Positions 1-7,692 of a DNA stretch of 31,541 nt are shown piece after piece (within the stretch, counting starts at the first letter, position 1; each line of letters starts with the position of its first letter). The stretch comes from UBA2882 sp051877575. GTDB taxonomy: Bacteria; Bacillota; Clostridia; Lachnospirales; Lachnospiraceae. The notes under the pieces are model-generated. The model had not been told where the DNA came from. It saw nothing but the letters and a program-made list of their open reading frames with translations, and made no database searches. The stretch covers positions 1-31,541 of the forward strand of contig JBJEJA010000043.1 of the NCBI GenBank assembly GCA_051877575.1, read 5' to 3'. The position numbers and the translations under genes are program-made.

Positions 1-444
1 TGCCACGGCAACATTTGTCGTTCCCCCATGGCAGAATTTATTTTTAAAGATCTATTATCAAAGCGCGGCATCGCGGATCAATTTTACGTGGCATCCGCTG
101 CCACCAGTTCGGAAGAGATTTGGAACGGCGTGGGCAATCCTGTTTATCCCCCGGCCAAACGGAAGCTTCAAGAGCATGGCATCAGTTGTGACGGCAAAAG
201 AGCCGTACAGATGACAAGAGAAGATTATGACAAATATGATCTTCTGATCGGGACGGAGCAGGTTAATATCCGCAACATGATGCGGATTGCCGGAGGCGAC
301 CCGCAGTCCAAAATGCACAGGCTGTTAGATTACAGCAAGAACCCCCGGGACATTTCCGATCCCTGGTATACAGGCGATTTTGACAGTGCATACAATGACA
401 TCTTAGAAGGCTGTGAAGCCCTGCTGGAATATCTTCTTTCATAG
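1..444 (+). CDS. Low-molecular-weight protein-tyrosine phosphatase (5' truncated by window edge)
   Basis: Cytoplasmic phosphatase of the LMW-PTP/arsenate-reductase fold that removes phosphate from protein tyrosines through a cysteinyl-phosphate intermediate. The frame is open from base 1 and begins inside the active-site loop, reading CHGNICRSPMAEF, an exact C-x5-R-S signature (Cys nucleophile, Arg phosphate binder). Only about 7-10 N-terminal residues should be missing; 147 codons precede the stop, which matches the family's usual 150-160 residues. The C-terminal DPWYTGDF segment supplies the general-acid Asp. An in-frame ATG at base 28 lies after the catalytic Cys and cannot be the start. 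A strong terminator follows at 504. In Gram-positive bacteria such enzymes often act on tyrosine kinases of exopolysaccharide synthesis; no such neighbour is visible here, so the substrate is unknown. Confidence 0.93.
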   Translation, partial: CHGNICRSPMAEFIFKDLLSKRGIADQFYVASAATSSEEIWNGVGNPVYPPAKRKLQEHGISCDGKRAVQMTREDYDKYDLLIGTEQVNIRNMMRIAGGDPQSKMHRLLDYSKNPRDISDPWYTGDFDSAYNDILEGCEALLEYLLS

Positions 445-503
445 CAATCACCATCTGCAATATAAACAATGATTATATGTCAAGGGAAATGATTGAAAAA
501 CGT

Positions 504-553
504 CGGCACTTAATCCGTGGCTCTTGCGGATTTATGTGCCGCTTTTTGATTTT
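504..553 (+). terminator. Rho-independent terminator of the phosphatase gene
   Basis: CGGCAC at 504-509 pairs with GTGCCG at 536-541. AATCCG/CGGATT extends the stem inward. CTTTTTGATTTT follows. It lies about 60 bases after the phosphatase stop, with no gene between. Confidence 0.85.
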
Positions 554-557
554 GCAC

Positions 558-600
558 AAAAAAAAGCACCACCTTCGAGGATATCCTCAAAAACAGTGCT
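558..600 (-). terminator. Terminator of the tRNA-Lys transcript
   Basis: Read on the minus strand, AGCAC (600-596) pairs with GTGCT (569-565), enclosing the 12-base palindrome GAGGATATCCTC (588-577), and is followed by a run of about eight T. It starts 5 bases after the tRNA 3' end. Together with the 504-553 hairpin it forms a back-to-back terminator pair separating the convergent phosphatase and tRNA transcripts. Confidence 0.8.
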
Positions 601-604
601 TTCC

Positions 605-677
605 TGCACCATCAGGGACTCGAACCCTGGACAAATAGATTAAGAGTCTACTGCTCTACCAACTGAGCTAATGGTGC
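605..677 (-). tRNA. tRNA-Lys (anticodon CTT)
   Basis: The minus strand folds as a complete cloverleaf. Acceptor GCACCAT pairs with ATGGTGC, and the discriminator is A. The D arm is GCTC/GAGC. The anticodon stem GTAGA/TCTAT carries the loop CTCTTAA, so the anticodon is CTT, reading AAG (Lys). The T arm is CAGGG-TTCGAGT-CCCTG. CCA is not encoded: the next bases are GGA, so it must be added by the CCA-adding enzyme. The gene appears monocistronic, with its own promoter (701-729) and terminator (558-600). Confidence 0.96.
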
Positions 678-682
678 TTATC

Positions 683-697
683 GCTTGCGACGCAAGC
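683..697. repeat. 15-base palindrome over the tatD -35 box
   Basis: GCTTGCG-A-CGCAAGC is a perfect 7-base inverted repeat around a single A. It covers the tatD -35 hexamer and the predicted start of the tRNA transcript, so a bound protein could affect both promoters. No regulator is identified. It could equally be a small hairpin in the tRNA 5' leader. Confidence 0.45.
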
Positions 698-713
698 ATT
701 ATTATAGTATAAT
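685..713 (+). promoter_or_regulatory. SigA promoter of the tatD-rsmA operon (interlocked with the tRNA promoter)
   Basis: TTGCGA (685-690), a 17-base spacer and a perfect TATAAT (708-713) predict a start near 720 and a leader of about 80 bases before tatD. The -35 box lies within the 15-base palindrome GCTTGCGACGCAAGC (683-697). Confidence 0.75.
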
Positions 714-729
714 AAATCCCGATTGGCAA
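701..729 (-). promoter_or_regulatory. SigA promoter of the tRNA-Lys gene (interlocked with the tatD promoter)
   Basis: On the minus strand TTGCCA (729-724), a 17-base spacer and TATAAT (706-701) form a near-consensus SigA promoter. The predicted start near 694 is about 17 bases before the mature tRNA 5' end. Its spacer contains the -10 box of the oppositely directed promoter. Confidence 0.8.
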
Positions 730-801
730 GAGGTTTTTTGAAATTTTTTGTTGGACTTTTGCGGGAAAAAAGAAATGTTTAAATTGGGAGAGAAAAGTAA
801 A

Positions 802-1572
802 ATGATCATAGATACCCACGCCCATTATGATGATGAGGCATTCAGTGAGGATCGGGATAAAGTATTAAAGGGGTTGTTTTCCGGCGGGGTGGAAAAAGTC
901 ATCAATGCAGCCGCGTCCATGGATGGTTGCAGACGGACTTTGCAATTGACCAAAGAATATGATTTTGTCTATGGGATGCTTGGCGTACACCCCGACGATG
1001 TAGGAGAGCTGACCGAAGCGGATATGGATTTTATAAAAGCCCATGCGGCAGATCCGGGGATTGTGGCCATCGGCGAGATTGGGTTGGATTATCATTGGAA
1101 TGTGGCACCCAAAGAAGTGCAGAGGCACTGGTTTATCAGGCAGATTGAGCTGGCAAAGGAAACGGGGCTTCCCATCTGTGTGCATTCCCGGGATGCGGCA
1201 GCGGATACGCTGGAAGTCATGCGGGAGGCTAAGGCGGAAGAGGCAGGCGGCGTGATTCACTGTTATTCCTACAGTGCCGAGCTTGCGAAGGAATATTTAT
1301 CCATGGGATTTTATTTTGGAATCGGAGGCGTGGTTACCTTCAAAAACGGAAGAAAATGCAAAGAAGTTGTGGAGATGCTGCCCATGGACAGGATCCTTCT
1401 GGAGACGGATGCACCTTATCTGGCGCCGGAGCCTTACAGGGGCAGGCGTAATGAGTCTGCTTATTTATCCTATGTGGCGGAGGAGATTGCATCCATCAAG
1501 GGGATGACCGTAGAAGAGGTCATTTCCGGGACCGCGGAAAATGCCCGAAGATTGTATACAAAGTTAAATTGA
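802..1572 (+). CDS. tatD: TatD family metal-dependent hydrolase (DNase)
   Basis: Cytoplasmic TIM-barrel hydrolase of the TatD family, described as metal-dependent 3'-5' deoxyribonucleases. The 256-residue length is typical. The expected metal ligands are all present: H6 and H8 in DTHAH at the N-terminus, E92 (GEIGLDYHW), H128 (CVHSRD), H153 (GVIHCYS) and D203 (LETDAPYLAPEP). The ATG at 802 is chosen because GGGAG lies 11 bases upstream and the family begins directly with an M-I/F-D-T/S-H-x-H strand. Upstream in-frame starts (TTG at 748, ATG at 775) would add a non-conserved 18- or 9-residue tail. It is cotranscribed with rsmA, 10 bases downstream. Many Firmicutes carry the RNase M5 gene (rnmV) between these two; it is absent here. 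Confidence 0.95.
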   Translation: MIIDTHAHYDDEAFSEDRDKVLKGLFSGGVEKVINAAASMDGCRRTLQLTKEYDFVYGMLGVHPDDVGELTEADMDFIKAHAADPGIVAIGEIGLDYHWNVAPKEVQRHWFIRQIELAKETGLPICVHSRDAAADTLEVMREAKAEEAGGVIHCYSYSAELAKEYLSMGFYFGIGGVVTFKNGRKCKEVVEMLPMDRILLETDAPYLAPEPYRGRRNESAYLSYVAEEIASIKGMTVEEVISGTAENARRLYTKLN

Positions 1573-1582
1573 GAGGAGCATC

Positions 1583-2440
1583 ATGGCGACATTAGGAATT
1601 CCATCCAATACCATTGCCGTATTGCAGAAATACGGTTTTAATTTTCAAAAGAAATACGGACAGAATTTTTTGATCGACACGCATGTGTTGGAAAAGATCA
1701 TCAGTGCATCGGAGATCGGTTCCGAAGATTGTGTGCTGGAGATCGGCCCGGGAATCGGGACTATGACTCAGTATCTGGCGGAAAGTGCAAGGCGGGTAAT
1801 CGCCGTAGAGATCGATGATCATCTAATTCCCATTCTAAAGGATACCTTGTCCGCATATGATAATGTAACGGTAATCCATGGCGATATTCTCAAAGTGGAT
1901 GTGCAGAAGTTGTGCGATGAGTATAATGAGGGACGGCCGATCAAAGTGGTGGCAAATCTTCCTTATTACATCACGACGCCAATCATTATGGGGCTGTTTG
2001 AAAGCCATGTGCCGCTTTCTTCCATTACAATCATGGTGCAGAAGGAAGTGGCGGACAGGATGCAGGTGGGACCGGGGACTAAGGATTACGGAGCATTGTC
2101 CCTGGCGGTGCAGTATTATGCCAGACCGGAGATTGTTGCCAATGTGCCGCCGAACTGTTTTATTCCCAAGCCCAATGTGGGAAGTGCGGTCATCCGTCTG
2201 ACCCGTTATGAGAAGCCTCCGGTTGAGACGGAGGATGAGAAACGGATGTTTGCCGTAATCCGGGCAGCGTTCAACCAGCGGCGCAAAACTTTGGTGAATG
2301 CATTGTCCAATGCGGGCATCTACAATATTACAAAAGAAAAGGCAACGGAAGCACTGGAAAAAATGGGACTTTCCGCAACCGTGCGGGGTGAAGCGCTGAC
2401 CCTTGCACAGTTTGCAAGGCTTTCGGACCTTTTGGGTTGA
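1583..2440 (+). CDS. rsmA: 16S rRNA adenine(1518/1519)-N6 dimethyltransferase RsmA (KsgA)
   Basis: It dimethylates the two adjacent adenines in the helix 45 loop of 16S rRNA during late 30S assembly, using S-adenosylmethionine. At 285 residues it has the usual length. Visible motifs are the SAM loop VLEIGPGIGT (residues 51-60), the ribose-binding acidic residue E76 in AVEID, D101 after the next strand, and the catalytic NLPYY motif (125-129) that holds the target adenine. KPNVGSAVIRL and FNQRRKTLVNAL are typical of the C-terminal half. The start is fixed by GAGGAG just upstream of the ATG. It is the second gene of the tatD operon, which ends at the hairpin at 2462. Confidence 0.97.
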   Translation: MATLGIPSNTIAVLQKYGFNFQKKYGQNFLIDTHVLEKIISASEIGSEDCVLEIGPGIGTMTQYLAESARRVIAVEIDDHLIPILKDTLSAYDNVTVIHGDILKVDVQKLCDEYNEGRPIKVVANLPYYITTPIIMGLFESHVPLSSITIMVQKEVADRMQVGPGTKDYGALSLAVQYYARPEIVANVPPNCFIPKPNVGSAVIRLTRYEKPPVETEDEKRMFAVIRAAFNQRRKTLVNALSNAGIYNITKEKATEALEKMGLSATVRGEALTLAQFARLSDLLG

Positions 2441-2461
2441 TAAAAGCCGATGAAAAGAAAG

Positions 2462-2495
2462 CGCATAAATTTTGATATTTATGCGTTATTCTTTT
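2462..2495 (+). terminator. Terminator of the tatD-rsmA operon
   Basis: CGCATAAAT (2462-2470) and ATTTATGCG (2477-2485) form a perfect 9-base stem with a 6-base loop, followed by TTATTCTTTT. The last T residues overlap the -35 box of the next promoter. Confidence 0.82.
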
Positions 2496-2522
2496 GACAT
2501 CAAAATATACCTATGATACACT
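2494..2522 (+). promoter_or_regulatory. SigA promoter of the TPR protein-glgB operon
   Basis: A perfect TTGACA (2494-2499), a 17-base spacer and TACACT (2517-2522) predict transcription from about 2529. The position rules out an in-frame ATG at 2513, which would lie inside the promoter and upstream of the transcript. Confidence 0.78.
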
Positions 2523-2596
2523 TATTTAGTAAGAAAATAGGGGTATTATGTAAAAAAATACCATATCATGTATGCAAGCAGTTTGAGGTGAATCAC

Positions 2597-5500
2597 TTGG
2601 ATAAGTATGAATACAGAGTTCGCGCTGAGGAAATCAACGCACTGATTGAAAAGAGAGAATATGCCGAGGCGGTAAAAATTGCGGATACCATTGACTGGAG
2701 AAGGGTAAAAAGCGTTACCATGCTTTGCAAGGTCAGTGAATTGTATAAGATGAACCGTCGTTATGAGGACAGCAAGGAAATTTTATTGTTGGCTTATGAC
2801 CGTCAGCCCGGCTCCAGAAAGATTGTATATTCCCTTTGCGAATTATGTATCAAATTGGAAGAGCTGGTACAGGCAATCGAATATTATAAAGAGTTTGTAC
2901 AGATTGCACCCAAGGACACAGGGCGTTTTATTCTGCAGTACAGGCTGTATGAGGCTCAGGATGTGAGTCTGGAAGAGCGGATTGCCGTTTTGGAAGAGTA
3001 TAAAAAGCGCGATTACAGAGAGAAATGGGCATATGAGCTGGCTTATCTGTACCACCGGATCGGACTTGCCACCAGATGTGTGGAGGAATGTGATGAGCTG
3101 ATCCTATGGTTTGGAGAAGGGAAATATGTGATCAAGGCCATGGAGTTGAAGATGCTGCATGTGCCGCTGACACCGACCCAGCAGGAGAAATACGACAAGA
3201 GATTTCAGACTGATGCCAACGCATACGTGGTTAAGACTGCAGAAGAACAGCCGCAGGCTGAGCAGGAGACCGTGGCAGAAGAGACGTTACATACCGAAGA
3301 GGAGCAGCCGGGCGCATCTACCGATACCATCCCGTCCATGCCGATTCAGATCAAATCCGTGGAGGTTTCCAATGCGCCTACAACGCGTATTCCTTCCAAG
3401 GATGTCAACGAAGAGGTAGAAGCTGCGGAGGAATCAGAAACAGAAGAGAAAGAGGTTGACGATCTGGACATCCAGGTAAAGCCTTTGGATATGGGTGAAT
3501 ACAATACCATCAATCTCCAGAAAGAACTGGCGAAGAATCTTGCCAAGATCATGGAGCAGGAGGATATGGAGGCAAGCGACGCCACCAAGACTTTGCCGGT
3601 TGATTCCATCAATGTTCTTGCAGAGGATAGGAAAGAGCAGCCGGAGCCTGAGGAAGAGGAACCGGAGGAGACGCAGACAGAGGCGGCAGAGCAGCCCCGG
3701 GAAGATTTTGCTGTGACGAGAGAGGTTGTCAGCGAGGTTGTTAAGGTTTTGGGAACCGGCGAACAGGAGCCCATTACCGAAGAGGATTTGTTGAATTCTC
3801 TCAAAGAGCAGGAAGCACAGGAAGAAGAAACCGAAGTCGAAGAAATGATTGCGGCAGAGGCAGAAACCGAACCGGAGACGGTTGAAGAGGAAATAGCGGA
3901 ACCGGAGGCTGAACCGGAATCGGAGGATGAAGCGGAACCGGAGGATGAGCAGCCTGAGGCGGACGCTGAAGAAGTGATGCAGGAAGCTGTTGAGGAAGAG
4001 GAAGCACAGGTTGATGAGCAGATTACCGGGCAGCTCAGCTTTGAAGATATCATGGCGGAATGGGAAGAGACCAAGAGGGCCAATGAAGCAAAGCATTTGG
4101 AGGAGATGCGCCGCAAAGTTTTAGAGCAGACGGGTCCTATGTTTAAGGATTTCGATGCTGCGGCAAAGGCCAGTGTCCAGGCGGATCTGGATCTGATTGC
4201 ACCGACACTGAATGTATTCGACGGGCAGACCCCCATAGAGGAGGAACCGGTTGTTCCCGAATTGCCGGAGGATTCCGCAGAAGAGGATTTCCCGGAAGAA
4301 GATAATTTGGAAGAAAATGTTTCGGAAGAAGCTTCGGAAACGGCAGCAGAGGCTGTTTGGGATGAAAGCGACGAAGTAGAGGAATTAGAAGAAGTAGAAG
4401 AGATAAAAGAGGAAGAAGAAACACAGAAAGAGCCGGAGTTTAATCCTACCGTATTTAATACGGCAGAGATCAACGGTCTGGAGGAAAAACTGGTATCTAC
4501 TTTATTGGAGCAGGAAGATGAGGCGGAGGAACAGGAAGCGGATGACGGCGTAGAAGAATTGGAAGAGGTGGAAGAAGTTTCCGTATCTGAAGAACTGCCG
4601 GAGGAACCGCAGGAAGAGCCGGTTGTAAGTGAGCCGGTTCCGGAAGTAAAACCCGGCGGACAAACGGAAGAGTTTGACAAATCGCTGGAAAAACTGGTGT
4701 TGGAAGCGCTGGCAGAGACAGAGAGAAAAGAACCAAATACACCGAAGGGGGATACGGGATTTATCATTACGGATCTGGCTGAGGAAGAAGAAAAGCCACA
4801 GCCGCAAGCGGTACCCGGGGAAGTAAAAGAGGAACCGGCTGTCGAGGAACCTGTTTCGGAAAACAAAATCCCGATCAGAAGAACATTAACCAGAGACGAA
4901 AGGGAAATGTTCGGATCGATTGCCCAGACAAAGCAGGTACAGGAAGAGGTGGCAAATGCCATTGATAATATCAGCTTAAATCCTTGCATCGGAAATGTCC
5001 TGATTACCGGAGAAAAGGGAACGGGAACGTTAACGGTAGCCAAGAATCTGGTCAAGGTACTTTCCGTAAACAGCGATGCATTTTCGGGAAAGGTTGCGAA
5101 GATTACAGGAGAACTGCTGAATACAAAGAGCATTGTAGATACAATCAATGGGTTAGGAAACGGAGCATTGATCGTAGAGCAGGCAGGCGCACTGGATGAA
5201 ATGGCATTGTTATCGTTAAGCGAGTGCTTAAAGAAAAAGAATGATGAAGGAATCCTCATTTTACTGGAGGACACGAAAAAAGAACTGGATGCACTGCTGA
5301 AAAAAGGAAATATGCCAAAACAGTATTTTGATCTCCGTATCGATATTGCAGCCTTGGACAATGACGGATTGGTAAATTACGGAAAAGAATACGCCAACGA
5401 GCAGGAGTATTCCATTGATGATATGGGAGTGCTTGCTTTGTACACAAGGATTGCCGATATGCAGACCAATGAGCATGCGGTAACCGTAGAAGAGGTAAAA

Positions 5501-5629
5501 GAAATCATCGATGAGGCAATCAGCAATTCCGAGAAGAAAAATATTTCTCACTTTATGGATGTATTGCTGGCAAAACGATATGATGATGAAGATATGATTG
5601 TACTGAGAGAAAAGGATTTCTTAAAATAA
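2597..5629 (+). CDS. TPR / acidic low-complexity / degenerate AAA-like protein of unknown function
   Basis: I recognise this as a Lachnospiraceae-type conserved protein with no established function. Residues 1-210 are helical repeats of TPR character (AEEINALIEKREYAEA, YKMNRRYEDSKEILLLAYDR). Residues about 220-760 are extremely Glu-rich and probably disordered. Residues about 770-1010 resemble a small AAA+ module of the CbbX/SpoVK kind, but the P-loop reads GEKGTGTLT (805-813), with Thr at the Lys position and Leu at the next. The Walker B end reads IVEQA (E861, Q862) where active relatives have a D-E pair, so nucleotide hydrolysis is unlikely. The TTG start at 2597 is preceded by GAGGTG at good spacing, and the longer ATG at 2513 falls within the promoter. 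It lies 21 bases before glgB. An adaptor or scaffold role is a guess. Confidence 0.85.
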   Translation: MDKYEYRVRAEEINALIEKREYAEAVKIADTIDWRRVKSVTMLCKVSELYKMNRRYEDSKEILLLAYDRQPGSRKIVYSLCELCIKLEELVQAIEYYKEFVQIAPKDTGRFILQYRLYEAQDVSLEERIAVLEEYKKRDYREKWAYELAYLYHRIGLATRCVEECDELILWFGEGKYVIKAMELKMLHVPLTPTQQEKYDKRFQTDANAYVVKTAEEQPQAEQETVAEETLHTEEEQPGASTDTIPSMPIQIKSVEVSNAPTTRIPSKDVNEEVEAAEESETEEKEVDDLDIQVKPLDMGEYNTINLQKELAKNLAKIMEQEDMEASDATKTLPVDSINVLAEDRKEQPEPEEEEPEETQTEAAEQPREDFAVTREVVSEVVKVLGTGEQEPITEEDLLNSLKEQEAQEEETEVEEMIAAEAETEPETVEEEIAEPEAEPESEDEAEPEDEQPEADAEEVMQEAVEEEEAQVDEQITGQLSFEDIMAEWEETKRANEAKHLEEMRRKVLEQTGPMFKDFDAAAKASVQADLDLIAPTLNVFDGQTPIEEEPVVPELPEDSAEEDFPEEDNLEENVSEEASETAAEAVWDESDEVEELEEVEEIKEEEETQKEPEFNPTVFNTAEINGLEEKLVSTLLEQEDEAEEQEADDGVEELEEVEEVSVSEELPEEPQEEPVVSEPVPEVKPGGQTEEFDKSLEKLVLEALAETERKEPNTPKGDTGFIITDLAEEEEKPQPQAVPGEVKEEPAVEEPVSENKIPIRRTLTRDEREMFGSIAQTKQVQEEVANAIDNISLNPCIGNVLITGEKGTGTLTVAKNLVKVLSVNSDAFSGKVAKITGELLNTKSIVDTINGLGNGALIVEQAGALDEMALLSLSECLKKKNDEGILILLEDTKKELDALLKKGNMPKQYFDLRIDIAALDNDGLVNYGKEYANEQEYSIDDMGVLALYTRIADMQTNEHAVTVEEVKEIIDEAISNSEKKNISHFMDVLLAKRYDDEDMIVLREKDFLK

Positions 5630-5650
5630 GAGAGGGAAGGGATTATAGGA

Positions 5651-7564
5651 ATGGCAAAAAACAAAGAGGTAAATCCACTTTTTATCACAGAGGCGGATCA
5701 ATATGTATTTGCTCAGGGGTCGCATTATGAGATATTTAACAAGCTCGGAGCGCATAAAACGGTAGTTGACGGTGTAGAGGGCGTTTACTTTGCAGTCTGG
5801 GCCCCCAATGCAAAGTATGTAAATGTGACCGGTTCTTTCAATGACTGGGATATTTACGAATATAATATGGGGCGTTTGGGCGAAGGCGGCATTTATGCTT
5901 TGTTTGTACCGGGAGTGAAGGAAAATGATATGTATAAATTTGTCATTACCACACCTTCCGGAGAGAAGATTTATAAAGCGGATCCTTACGGCAACTATAT
6001 GGAGTTGCGTCCCGGCAATGCGTCCAAGGTTACGGATCTGACAGGGTTCCAATGGGGAGACAAGGCATGGATGGATGCAAAGAAAGTCAAAGATTGGAAC
6101 AAAGAGCCGGTTGCCATTTACGAATGTCATATCGGTTCCTGGATGAGACATCCGGAGCCGGATGCGGCAGGCTTTTACAATTACCGCGAGTTTGCGGATC
6201 GTATTGTGGAATATTTAAAAGAAATGAAATATACTCACGTGGAGTTGATGGGAATTGCAGAGCATCCCTTTGACGGCTCCTGGGGATATCAGGTAACGGG
6301 TTATTATGCACCCACATCCCGCTATGGGACACCGAAGGATTTTATGTATCTGGTAGATAAGCTGCATAAAAACAAAATCGGTGTGATCTTAGACTGGGTA
6401 CCGGCCCACTTCCCCAGAGATTCCTTTGGTCTTGCGGAGTTTGACGGCACCTGTCTTTATGAGCATCCCGATCCGAGGAGAGGTGAGCATCCCGACTGGG
6501 GAACCAAGATTTTCAACTATGCAAAAAATGAGGTTCGCAACTTCCTGATTGCCAATGCCATGTTCTGGGTGGATAAGTTCCATGTAGACGGATTGAGAGT
6601 CGATGCGGTTGCATCCATGCTTTATCTGGACTATGGCAAGAGAGACGGAGAATGGCTTCCGAACCAGTACGGCAATAATAAGAATCTGGATGCCATTGAG
6701 TTTTTCCGCCATTTAAACAGCGCTATGCAGAAGCGTTATCCGGGAACCATGATGATTGCCGAGGAATCCACGGCATGGCCGATGGTTACGGGAGACGTGA
6801 AGGAAGGCGGTCTGGGCTTTTCCTTTAAATGGAATATGGGCTGGATGCATGATTTCTGCGAGTATATGAAACTGGATCCGTTGTTCCGTAAAGACAATCA
6901 TTACAAAATGACCTTTGCCATGAGCTATAACAACAGCGAAAATTATATTCTGCCGTTATCTCATGATGAAGTCGTGCATTTGAAATGTTCCATGTTAAAG
7001 AAAATGCCGGGCTTTTATGTGGATAAATTTGCCAACTTAAGAGTGGGTTATACCTATATGTTTACCCATTCCGGCAAGAAGTTGTTGTTCATGGGTCAGG
7101 AATTTGGTCAGGACAATGAATGGAATGAAGAGAAAGAGCTGGATTGGAGTTTGTTGTCCGATGAACTGCACAGTTCCCTGAAATATTATGTTTCCAAGCT
7201 GTTGGAAATTTACCGCAAGTATCCCTGTCTGTATGAGATCGACAATGACTGGGCGGGCTTTGAATGGATGAATGCCGATGATAAGGAGCAGAGTACTTAC
7301 AGTTATGTGAGACGGGCAGCCAGCGGCAGAAATAATCTGTTGGTTGTATTGAATATGACACCTATGGAACGTAAGGAGTTTACGGTGGGTGTACCGAAAA
7401 AGAAAAAATACAAATTGATCTTAAATTCCGATGATACCTGCTTTGGAGGAAACGGTAGAGAGATCCCCAAAGAAATAACGGCAAAGGCAAAGAAAGCGGA
7501 TGGCAAGCCGTACTCTCTTACCTTTGATCTTCCTCCTTACGGAGCTGCGATCTTCCAGTTCTAG
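5651..7564 (+). CDS. glgB: 1,4-alpha-glucan branching enzyme GlgB
   Basis: GH13 enzyme that cuts an alpha-1,4 glucan and re-attaches it through an alpha-1,6 bond, making the branches of glycogen. At 637 residues it is a shorter, single-CBM48 form: the N-terminal CBM48 (YFAVWAPNAKYVNVTGSFNDWD) is followed by the catalytic barrel and a C-terminal beta domain. Catalytic residues are visible: nucleophile D318 (GLRVDAVASM), acid/base E371 (IAEESTAW) and transition-state D439 (LPLSHDEVVH). Their spacing of 53 and 121 residues matches the E. coli enzyme's D405/E458/D526. No other glycogen gene is nearby. It shares the promoter at 2494 with the preceding TPR protein and ends the operon at the hairpin at 7603. 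Confidence 0.97.
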   Translation: MAKNKEVNPLFITEADQYVFAQGSHYEIFNKLGAHKTVVDGVEGVYFAVWAPNAKYVNVTGSFNDWDIYEYNMGRLGEGGIYALFVPGVKENDMYKFVITTPSGEKIYKADPYGNYMELRPGNASKVTDLTGFQWGDKAWMDAKKVKDWNKEPVAIYECHIGSWMRHPEPDAAGFYNYREFADRIVEYLKEMKYTHVELMGIAEHPFDGSWGYQVTGYYAPTSRYGTPKDFMYLVDKLHKNKIGVILDWVPAHFPRDSFGLAEFDGTCLYEHPDPRRGEHPDWGTKIFNYAKNEVRNFLIANAMFWVDKFHVDGLRVDAVASMLYLDYGKRDGEWLPNQYGNNKNLDAIEFFRHLNSAMQKRYPGTMMIAEESTAWPMVTGDVKEGGLGFSFKWNMGWMHDFCEYMKLDPLFRKDNHYKMTFAMSYNNSENYILPLSHDEVVHLKCSMLKKMPGFYVDKFANLRVGYTYMFTHSGKKLLFMGQEFGQDNEWNEEKELDWSLLSDELHSSLKYYVSKLLEIYRKYPCLYEIDNDWAGFEWMNADDKEQSTYSYVRRAASGRNNLLVVLNMTPMERKEFTVGVPKKKKYKLILNSDDTCFGGNGREIPKEITAKAKKADGKPYSLTFDLPPYGAAIFQF

Positions 7565-7602
7565 ATGAGGGTTAACGGAATCTTCCAAAATGCCGAAATA
7601 TA

Positions 7603-7633
7603 GGGTGAATGCACTTTGCATTCGCCCTTTTTT
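7603..7633 (+). terminator. Terminator after glgB
   Basis: GGGTGAATGC (7603-7612) pairs with GCATTCGCCC (7618-7627), 10 pairs including one G-T, around a 5-base loop. Six T residues follow directly. Confidence 0.92.
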
Positions 7634-7692
7634 CATAAGTATTTTGGTGTATCCGAGCATACAGGAACAGATAAGCGAATGGGAGATCATCT

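Noticed and set aside
2513..2596. An ATG at 2513 as start of the TPR protein
   Set aside because: It falls inside the TTGACA-17-TACACT promoter and has no ribosome binding site; TTG at 2597 with GAGGTG is better.
3346..5361. A long open frame on the minus strand (over 600 codons, Ser-rich)
   Set aside because: It is the antisense of the Glu-rich region of the TPR/acidic protein: GAA/GAG codons read in reverse give Ser/Phe-type codons without stops. It has no plausible start signal or recognisable domain.
7636..7660. A SigD-type promoter (TAAG ... CCGAGCAT) before the flagellin-linked gene
   Set aside because: The -10-like element matches partly, but the spacer is 13 bases, shorter than the usual 14-16, and the -35 is imperfect. 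It is not strong enough to annotate.
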